Assembly: GCA_013399855.1 (NCBI GenBank)
Contig: VXAY01003218.1
Coordinates: 493,186-557,185 of the forward strand
From: Oxyruncus cristatus
Lineage: Eukaryota; Chordata; Aves; Passeriformes; Cotingidae
Length of the DNA stretch: 64,000 nt
Reading direction: 5' to 3'
This document shows, in pieces, positions 54,511 to 64,000 of the stretch (positions are counted from its first letter, which is position 1; each line of letters begins with the position of its first letter). Both the position numbers and the translations under genes were made by a program. The notes beneath the pieces are model-generated. The model saw only the letters and a program-made list of their open reading frames with translations. It was not told the DNA's origin and did not search any database.

Positions 54511-57500
54511 AAAATGGATGATGAAGGTGACTTCACCTAGAGAGGGAGTTTTGTTGAGCTCTCTGCTGCAGGGCAGCGCCAAAGCACCTTGCTTAGAAGC
54601 CCTCAGAGAAGGATTAAGCATCTCTAGGTAAGATGAGTGTATGCAGGTATTGAAGTGAAGAGTGAAATGTTTTACCTTTCCCTGTCTGCTGCATTAGCTG
54701 TCACCCCACAAGGCAGCAAGGGCTGGGCATGCTGTAGTGTGGTGCAGCATGGAGTGAGTTTCCCTCTTCCAGTGTAGTATTTTCCTTTGTTTTTTAGAGG
54801 GAAATGTGCTAAAATGTGGACTTGCCAGTGGTTGGTGTAAAATGCCCCTCTGAGCACTGGGAGCTGTTTAAGTACAAACCAGGGGAATGAACATCACTTG
54901 AGGCTGGGCTGGGAGAAGGCGGTCAGAGTGATTTTGGTTGAAGCCTGTCTCTCCTGTAGGGTTTTTGAGGCTAACAGCTTCCAGCTGGTGTAAAGAGACA
55001 TAACATGCCACCCACAGTAAAGCAACATCAATTTGTGGCACGAATCTGGCCCAGAGCTGGTATTCTGTGGTTGTGTCTCAGCTTCAATAAGAATCTAAAT
55101 ATCAGGAGCAAAAATAAACTGTTTGGCAAGCAAAGAGAAAGGTATTCCAGATAGTCCTGCTTGCTCCATTTGAACCAATTTTTATAACCCATGGATAGAG
55201 TCACACAGGACAAGGGTAGCAGCAAAAGGCAATATTTTCATTATCCTGCCATGGTTTTGTGTTTCGCTTTCATCAGGATGTGGGTGGCACATCCAAAATA
55301 GGACAGGCACCTCAGTGTACATCCCTGGAGAGGTCCTGGGCCGCATCTCAGCCAGGGAAATCGGTATCACTCAGTGCCTTTAAAAAAAAAAAAAAAAAAA
55401 AGAAAGGGAAATAAACCCCCAACGGATTTCCACGCTTGTTTTCCACTGCCCTGATTTCCCTGTGGAAGAGCTCCGTTTGTTTTGATTTCCGAGCCGTTGT
55501 AGCACATCAAAGGCAGTGCTTTGTATGCCCTGGCGTGTGTCGTGCTGCTCCTTCAGGCTGACGCGGCGGGATCGCAACGCCAGCAGGAGCAGAGGATTTA
55601 TGGCTCTCAGTCCCCTCCGGAGCAGAGATGGGGAGCGTTTCTCCTGGCAGCTCTTTGCTGGCCTTGCGCTGCCCCCTCGAGGGCTGACCCCTGTGTGTGG
55701 GCCTGACCCTTGTTTTGTCTTTGCCGGCAAAGCACCCGGAGGTGCTGACCCCGCCTGGGGTCTCTGTTGGCTGAACCAGGACTGGGCAGGCAGAAAACAT
55801 CCCACCTACAGAGAGGTAAAAAGACCGGGGGATGGTGGTGGTGACGGTGTGGGGTGGCAGAGACAGCCACGGTAGGACTTCAGCCTTTTGGTGACACCAG
55901 AGGGATGTCACATTCCCATTTTGTATCAGCAAACCCCTCTCTCTTGGCAGATCTATTCCCAAGACCCCACCTCCCCCAAGAGAAGCATCAACAATATCTT
56001 TGCACGAAGAACCGGTTCCAGAAGCAAAGCTGCACCTTTCAGCACCCCAACTCAGCTTGTGCTGGGAAAACTGGATTTTCTGTTTTCCCTTGCCAATAAA
56101 CTCCAGCGAAATGTCATCTCCTCAGGGAAGGCTTAAGCTCAATTAGGGGCTGTTGGATTCTCGATGAAAATAGAAACCTTTGTGGAGCAGAGGCTGAGCA
56201 AGTCCTTCCTTGCCTGGCTCAGAGGAGGGCTCTCCACCCATCCCATGAGGAGCTTCTCTGCCTTTGCTTCCTATTCCAGATCCAAAACAGACTTAGTTCA
56301 TCATCTTCTCCTGGGGCAAGCCCTACAGCGGCTCTTGAAAATACATATTTCTAAAGACTCTAGGTTTCTCTGTTCCCAAATATTAATTTAGCAGTTTGCT
56401 GCTGGTATGACCAAGCCACATCCAGCAGCTCAGGCTTACTGAAGGAAACCACTTGATTCTGGAAAGGGAGAGGCAAAAATGAGCTCCTACCTTCTCTGGA
56501 CGTGACTGCACACTATCAACACGTGTAAGCAGTGCTGCTTTGAGGGGATAAGACCTGTGTCCTGTCCCTGGTTTGTTTGCAGGGCTGTGATGGACACTGT
56601 AGACTTTTTCTGTCTTTCTTTATGCAGGGCACTCTGAAAATCCAGTCCTGCTTAGCTGGACACTGGTGGCACCATGGGACTGCTTAGATTGAGGGGTTAT
56701 AAATGCCAGAGAGGGCATGCTCATCTCCAAACCCAGAGGTGACCTAACTCTGTCTCTATCTTGGGTTGATTTTTCTGTCTTAGAGGTTGTTGAGCCTTTC
56801 TGTGGCTGCTTTGGGTTCCCTGGTCCCAGGTGGAGGTTGAGGTTAGGGTTAAGGTGAAGTTTGGGGTTACCTGTGCTGCACACTCAACACAGAGGGACTA
56901 TTTCTGCTTGGCCTTCGGCCCTAAGTGGTGGGATGTGGTCTTGACCCCGGCTCTGATGCATCTCTGTGCCTCCTTCCTTGACTCAGGGGATCCCTTGCAG
57001 CCCCCCAGCCTTGCTGCCAGGAGGGATTTTGCAAGCCCAGAGCACGCAAGGGTGAGGGTGCCCATTTTGGGCCAGCTGCTGCTCAGATGCACAAAGATCA
57101 GCCTCCTTATGACCCACTCCTACCTCAGACCCCCATTGCAGTGGTACCCAACCCACAGCAGCCTGAGAGGGAAAGGAGGGATGTGACTCCCCCTCAGTGG
57201 ACCTGTTGGGAGAGGTTTAGTGAGCTGCCCAAGGTCACACAGGAGATGTGGGCCACCACTGGTGGGGTTTAGCATGCAGCTAATCAATACAGCATCCCAT
57301 GGGCTGCTATTAAAAAACATCAGAGAAGATGGTGAGAGCATTGTAGTGAGTGCAAAGGGTTTTTAAACAGAAGCAGAGCCCCTGTTCCTTTCTTGAATGA
57401 GGTTGTAGCACTGGGTTTCTCACTGCCAAGTTTGTTTATAGACAGTGGAAGTAAAAGATGGTACGTGGCACGTTTGGGGAGGTGGCATTGTCATAGAAAC

Positions 57501-60500
57501 AATGTGATGTCTCACAGACCGTAATAAATACTGCTAAATATTTAAGAGCTTATAAATGTTTTAAAAGAATCCCTGAGTAGTTATTGATGGAGTTTAATCT
57601 CGTGCGTGGGAAAGCTCCTCCTCACTTTGGGTCATAAAGAGGAGAGGAAATGCTTGAGATGCAGGAAGCCGGTGATAAAGGCCATGAAAAAAGAGTCTAT
57701 ACGGGGTGCAGTGATGGGAATGTGACATTAACTGATCTATAATGGCACATAAAAGAGGCATGGGTGCTGCAGTCCTGCCTGTCCTGCTCTGTCCTCCCAG
57801 CACAGCACCCAAGAATCTGCAGTTTCAGCATATTTTGGGCAAGTGCTGGGCGTGGAGTCGTGTTGGTGACTCACCCACCGTGGCACAAGGCTGGGCTGAG
57901 GGGTTTCAGTGTCTGCCATCACCTAGGGGTGGGCACAACCTGCCCCCCCCAGACCCCTTGCACTGATGAAAGGTTTCCTCTGTTTTCTGTGATTTCAGCT
58001 GCTTGGATGGCAGTGCAAGCTCCTCCGCTGCCTTGCCCAGAGGTGAGCACGGATGCTACAGCTCCCCTTGGCCGATAAATCATTCCGGGTGTTGTAAGAT
58101 CTGTCCTGGCTCTGCCTGGTCAGGTCCTTGCTGGTGCTGCTGAGCCCCACCACTGCCATGCAGAGCCAAGCCAGGGCTCAGTCAGGCTCTCCCTGCCCAT
58201 CCAGTCCTCCCAGAACCCCATCACCCCTCCCGCTCCATCGATCGCTCCAGCTAATTACGCATTCCGATTCCAGCCCGGAGATGAAATGGAACCAGGAGGC
58301 AGCCTCACAGGGGCCCAGACTTCTTACTCAGGTTGCAGACAGCAGAGCAAAACCTCTCTCGAGCTCTTGATGAGCTTTTGTTGGATGGAGGCGGGGAATT
58401 TTGCTTCTGGACATTTGCAGATGTATTCCCATTTAAGCAAAAGGGGAAAGGGCGAGCTGTCGTTCTGCTCAGGCGTTTCTCCCAGCTCCATCCCAGGCAA
58501 AGACGCTCTCATTAAACTGCTCTGCAGTTCAGTCATCTCAATCAAATAAGAAAACAATGATTCTTGAAACTCGGGGTGTTAAACAACACATCTTAAACAA
58601 AAGTCTCAGCTCCTGCCTCTTCATCCCTCTTTACTTACAGAACTCTACCCCTTCATCTCAAACCAGGCTTTGTGGGATGCAGCAGCCCTCAGTGCTGCTC
58701 CTTTACAAGGACTGCAATGGATAATCAAAGAGCAGCCTGCTGGGATTTTTAATTGCTCAGATTTTCTTAAGAAGCCAAATGGAGAGTTTTACTTCTGGTG
58801 GCAGAGTCTTTCGTTGTTTTCTGTCAGAAATGGTTTTTACCCAGCTGTTGGTTGGGACATAAACTCTCCTCAATAACAGATGCACATAGGATCTAGGGAA
58901 AATTTAATTCTAAGTAAATAAAAAGGGAAGAAGAGGGGAGATTTGCTGACTTTCAGGGTTCAGCTTATCTATGAGCAATGTTCTTCCGTGCAAGTCCAGG
59001 TCCTGGCACTGTTCGAAATGAAGTAGGTGGGAAACTCTATGGCCAAACATGTTTAAAAACATCTGAGGTACCAAGACTCCCTAACAAGAAGGCCACATCT
59101 GAACATCTCACAAACCCCTTCCTCCTACAGGAACATACCTGGAGAGACCCATCACCCAATGAACCAACACAGAGGAGATGAGAATTAGGACACAGGCAGA
59201 TGATACAGATATAATTAAATTGCCTATTTGCTACTGAATGTTTGACAGTGCCCAAAAAATAGCTGTAAAAAAAATCCTCTGAGAGAGTCAAACAGTAAGG
59301 TCCCAACCATTTTTTGGGGGGTGTTACCCAACCTGCTGCCTCTGAGTGCAGCTCTGAGCATCCCCATGGATCCCAGAGTCCACATGGCTGGACCTCATGG
59401 GCACTGAGGACGGGGGAAGGAAAAGGAAGGATGCTGAAACCTTCCCCTGCAAGGGCAGGCATGTCCCCAGTGAAGTTCTGCTACTTAAAGGTGGATGAGA
59501 AGAGGTGGAAAAGGGGATGGAGAGGTGATCCAAACCCTGGAGATAAAGCTGTGTCAGGCTGCTCTTTACAGCTTGGCAGAAATAAAACCCTGTTTGATGA
59601 GCAAGGCTGTTTGATTGAAGCCAGAAGTCTACACATAAAAGGATGGATTGTGAGGAATTTCAGAACTCTAAAAAGGCAAGAAAAAAATGTCTGATGTGCC
59701 AAAAGGGGGGATGTGGGCAATTACAGAGAGGCCTTTTCGATTTAAGAAAAATGAATTAAAAAAAATATCAAAACGCTGCATCTTGACTGACCTGATAGCA
59801 TCTCTCCCCACCAAATCCTTCATTTCAGTCTGCAGAAATCATCAGAACAACCCTCTGGTTCTCACATATCCATGGGACAGTACAAGCCTTTTCCCTTGCA
59901 GAACTACGAAGAAACTCATCTCGGTGTCTTCCTTCCAGCTCCAGCAGTTTATTTGGCTCCCTCTCCAGCCTTGGAACACACAAACCCTGGAGCCTCTGAC
60001 CTTGCCTGGTGATGCCTTTAATCCCAGTATTTGACCCAAGGCCACCTTCAAACTGAACCGTGGGGCTTTTTTTGATTGAAAAAAAAAAAAGTGCTTTCTA
60101 CCTTGCCCTGCAGAGCTGCCCTTTGGTTTTCAAGCTCTTGAACACAGTTGTGTTGGGGCTCCCTGAGCTGGGCCAAGGTGGGGAAATACGATATAACTGT
60201 CAAAGCAAGCACAAGCTGATTGCCTGGCAGGGCGCCAGCACAGGCTTGGGCGCATTAGTAGACCTGCACGGGTTAGGGTTTGCTTTTGACATTGGTCCCT
60301 TGGCTTTTGTCCTTTGGGTGGCACCGTTTGCAGGGGAAGGAAGGAAAGAAGGAAGCAGGAGGCAAACTGGGAGGAGGCCAAGATGGAGGGAGGTGCCCCT
60401 CCATCAGCAGCAAATCCTGCTCCGCGTGTCCCCGGTGGTTCAACACCGAGATGCCGAGGCCAGCGCGGGGATGTTCGGAGAAGGCTCCCCTCCTGAGCTG

Positions 60501-63489
60501 GCTGCAGGGGAGGAGGGCTGAGTTCGACCCGCGCTCGGAGTTCCTCTGAGTGTCGGCAGGACGTTAGGGTGAGTTGGTTGGAGCCGGGTGCGTGCTGGCC
60601 GAGGTGAGCAGCAGTGGCGGGGTTTTTGCGGGGCTTTAACGCTTTGTTACGAACCTTATTTTTTTCCAGTTTTTGCATGGGCTCTGCTTTTTCTTCACTG
60701 GACCTCTTTAGGATATAAACGGAGTTTCATTTCAGGTTAAAGGCCACCAATGTTCATGTCAAGCTTTAGAAAGAACCTCTACCTTGTCTCTCCTCCTGCC
60801 TTATCTCCCCGCCACAGTAGCGTCCCAAACTTTTTCTCATAGCCACGTAAAGCTGGAAAATACAACTCAAATTTGTGACTCAGAACACACGTATACCTCA
60901 AGGCACAGCAGGTGCCACAAATAACTCTGAGAGTTTTCAGGACTGTGTGGGTGTTTGTGTCAACCCCTTGGTAAGGATGGCTGTACAGCACTGTATCTCA
61001 CCTACTTGTTTTGTTATGTGTTATGTATCTTATGCTAAGTATTAATTTATATGTATGATACTCATTTTATACACACAGACATGAATCAACTTCATCTGGG
61101 GTGCCCCAGTGATGCAGAGTTGTTACTGGCAGAGGATGGAGGGAGCCCTGTTGTGGTAAGTTCAGTTCCACACAGACACAAGGGTCAGTGGTGTGTTGCA
61201 CTTGCAGATTTGGGGTTGTAAGAAGAATCCCAGCTTTCTGGAAACTCAAGGATAATGATGAGCCTTAAATTCACGTGACTGGTGGAAAGAATAGCCTGGT
61301 GGGAACCTTTCCCCCGCTAGAACAGACTTTCACATAATTAGCCCATCTCCTATTCAGGCAAAAATCCTGTGGGAAAAGGTTGGCTTTTGGCCTGAATAAA
61401 ACATGTTAAAATCCATACTGACAAAAATGATGGTTGGCATATAATGGTATGTCTGCAGTGACATACCCGTGCAAATACTGTACTTCCTTCTGGCTTAATT
61501 AGTGCCATGTGTTAAAGAGATAAATTTCATCTCTCTACGTTAAGCAGAAAGTCCTCCTATCAGGCTCTCAAAGCCCCAAATATTTGTCTGAATGATAAAG
61601 GCAACGTTTTTGCACAAATTCAGCTGTTGGAAACACAACATTTCCAGGACGGAGCCCTGTTTTGGTTGAACTCTATAGCACAGAGCTAGAAGAATAACAC
61701 AGATTTTGGTTCAGATTCCCATGGCTTCACGTGATTATTATTTTAGACTTGGGGGGAAGTGTTCCTCAAATAAAAATGATCGGGGGTTTAGAAGGTAAAT
61801 TCTGTGTCTTTTCCTTGATGAAGTCTCATTTGTCCCTATCAGGTATCTCAAGACTTATATTCCAGGATTTCTACAGGATACGTGCATAGAAGATTTCTAC
61901 ATCAGGTCGTCCTCTGAGCTAAAACGTGTCTTCCTGAAGGATGTCTGAGTGTTCATTTTCAGCCTTCAGGGGATGGAGAATCCATCAGGTACCCAGGTAC
62001 TTTCTCCTACTACTTGATTACCTTCACTCAAACCCACACACCGTATTTGTAGTTTGAAGTTGTGCAGGATCCAAACCTGCTCTTGGCATGTCACCCGTCC
62101 TAATTCCGCTGAATAAAGGAGCCCCCTTCCCCCAGACATCACATGTCCCTCCCCCAAGCAGATCAAGTTGCCCCTTCGCATCTTAAAGGATGGATGCAGA
62201 CTGAGCCTCTCTAGTCTCTCGCCACAAAGGCTGGCTTCTGGAGCTAATGTAATTCCTGTCACTGTTCCTCCAAGAAGGGTTTTGCCAATGCTGTACATGA
62301 AAATAACACAGCCTTTCTTCTTCTGCTTGATATTCCCCTGCTTCTATCTACAGGGATCGCATTTGCTGCTGTATTTACAGAGTTTGCATTCAGTGGGCTG
62401 TGTACAATCCCTCCTCAGTCCCTGACGCTGTGGCTGTTTGGCAGAAGACATTTGCCCGTTGTTGATGCTGGATGTGCGTTCTCCCTCGCTGGACATATGA
62501 CTTTGCATTTGACTTCGTTGTTTGAACAAGCCCTTTTTACCGAACACCCCGAGTCAGGCAGCACAACTGCCTCATTAACAGCAAGAGTTGCTCTTCTGAC
62601 CTCTTTGGGGTCATCGGCCTTTCCTACCGGCAGGGATTATGTATTTTCTTTTGTGTCTTTGATAAAGATACTGAACAGCACTGAGCGAAAAAAAAAAAAA
62701 TCTCATTTTGAGTCTATAAGAACGCCCACTGCGTACTAACGTCTCACCAACCTTTATTTTCTAAAATACCTTCTTACTGGTTTTCAGTCCACTGAGTATG
62801 GGCTGCATTGGTATTTTCAGTATTACTTAATCAAAATAGGACTAAATGTGAATTACAGAAATCTGTTTCATCGGTGGTTGCTTCTATCAACAAAGTCCCT
62901 GTAATTTCATGTCATTATTATTTTTATTTTTAAATAGTTCCTCTTGATCCTTGCTGGCAATTTCTTTTAGCTTAAGGAATAGGATTTTTTTTGAAATTTC
63001 AGGTATGTTGTTGCCCAGGATTACATTTTCCTGGCACTTATGAAATGGAATAACAATGTGATCATTTGCATCTAGAAAGCCATCATTTTCTAGCCTGCTG
63101 CCCAACTCGTTATGGTCTACAAAAACAAGGTCTGACGTAGAAATACCCCAAGCTGATTTGAATTATTTTTGCACCTAAAAACTTATGTACAGCTTTTAGA
63201 AACCCCAGGGATGCTTCTCCAGCGGTAGCACAAGACCTTCGGCATCTGCTCCCCAGCCTCAAGTCTCCTATCAGACATAAAGGATGGATCCTACGTCTGC
63301 ACTCCAAGAAGGGGTATTAGAGGAGCTGATCTTTCTGTTCTCCTTTTTTTCAGTGGTCTGCAGTGGACACTTCACCCTCGCAGGACTCCTCCCCACCCCA
63401 AGTGAGTTGCTGTTTGCATAAGGGATCTTCAGGCATTTCGAGCTTTACCCGAACCGTCAGTATTTATGGCATGTCAGACTGCCTTTGAT

Positions 63490-63545
63490 GGAGATTGCCC
63501 TTCCTCCCTCCCTCCCTTCCTCTCTCCCTCCCTCCTTCCCTCTTG
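63490..63545 (+). repeat. Polypyrimidine (CCTT/CCCT)n tract
   Basis: Strand-asymmetric C/T run about 200 bp from the CpG-rich right edge. Confidence 0.85.
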
Positions 63546-63729
63546 TCTTGCCTGAGCAGGCTGTAGCGGTGATTTTAGCATCCCCATCCTCTGTATCACA
63601 GCACGGATGCTCGGTAATACCCATCATCTCACGCGAACATTTCCCATTCCTCAGACCTGGTGTCGGTTCCTCCAATATCTCGATTAACTGCCTGTATTTT
63701 TGCTGACTTCTGTGCCTGGCTGTGGCTGC

Positions 63730-64000
63730 CTGGCTCTCTCTCCTCCCTGGCCAGAGGAGATGGAAGCGCTGCGGCGGCCGCAGGCTCGCAGACCCCGGCG
63801 CTGAGCGGCAGCGGACAAACACGGCCAGGACCGACCCCGGGCGGGTGCGGGCTGGGAGCGCGACAAGGGGAGTGGGGAGGGGGGAACGCCGCTGTCCGAG
63901 GGGACAGCCCCCAGGGACGGGGGCCAGGTCGGGGAGGCCCGGGCGGTCCCCGCCCGCGGCGCGTTCAGCACCAGCGGCCGCGGACAGCGCCCGGCCCCGC
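63730..64000. promoter_or_regulatory. NMNAT2: CpG-rich segment at the right edge, possibly near the NMNAT2 promoter
   Basis: Abrupt change to GC-rich, CpG-dense sequence, with NotI-like GCGGCCGC motifs. On the minus strand it lies on the 5' side of NMNAT2 exon 2, as expected for a promoter island. No ATG exon resembling the NMNAT2 N-terminus is inside it, so exon 1 would lie to the right. A promoter of another transcript is possible. Confidence 0.45.

Larger units (their letters stand above)
47536..64000 (-). other. NMNAT2: NMNAT2 intron 1 (incomplete)
   Basis: At least 16.4 kb between exon 2 and the right edge. It holds three CR1 pieces, simple repeats and an N gap. Several AT-rich, repeat-free stretches (for example 49.0-49.5, 51.8-52.0, 57.4-57.6 and 60.8-62.0 kb) look like possible conserved non-coding DNA, but this cannot be tested here. 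A very long first intron is also known in mammals. No exon or RNA gene is recognised. Confidence 0.75.

Noticed and set aside
1..64000. tRNA, rRNA, CRISPR or bacterial-type operon features
   Set aside because: None seen; the window is vertebrate nuclear DNA.

Overview
The window is avian nuclear DNA. Introns are short with GT..AG borders. The interspersed repeats I can recognise are almost all CR1-type LINE 3' ends finishing in a TTCTATGAT-like tail. The gene order LAMC1-LAMC2-NMNAT2 matches human 1q25.3 from general knowledge. The species cannot be named from the sequence.

Layout. (1) 1-15,580, plus strand: the 3' part of LAMC1 (laminin gamma-1). It runs from the end of the L4 domain, through the laminin EGF-like (LE) array and coiled coil, to the stop at 12,732-12,734 and a long 3' UTR. 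I resolved 18 exons, numbered 11-28 on the assumption of 28 exons as in human; together they give 953 residues in frame. (2) 15,581-20,276: intergenic, with one duplicated block of about 115 bp and an assembly scar. (3) 20,277-38,340, plus strand: complete LAMC2 (laminin gamma-2), with promoter elements, 23 exons, a 1,176-residue product and a 3' UTR. (4) 38,480-47,535, minus strand: NMNAT2 exons 2-11 and its probable 3' UTR, lying tail-to-tail with LAMC2. (5) 47,536-64,000: the NMNAT2 first intron, which is not closed inside the window. It ends in a CpG-rich segment at the right edge. The first coding exon was not found.

How the genes work. LAMC1 and LAMC2 encode paralogous gamma chains of secreted basement-membrane laminin trimers. 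Gamma-1 is the general chain and binds nidogen. Gamma-2 is the epithelial chain of laminin-332 and lacks the N-terminal LN domain. NMNAT2 is an unrelated neighbour: a Golgi/axonal NAD-synthesising enzyme.

Most notable observation. LAMC2 exon 11 and LAMC1 exon 14 are 143/144 identical over 3489-3632 versus 30927-31070, synonymous sites included, while neighbouring homologous exons are strongly diverged. This looks like interlocus gene conversion from LAMC1 into LAMC2. The tract overlaps the nidogen-binding LE module. Gamma-2 now carries N and V at the two positions where human gamma-2 has serines held responsible for its weak nidogen binding, although E replaces the motif's D.
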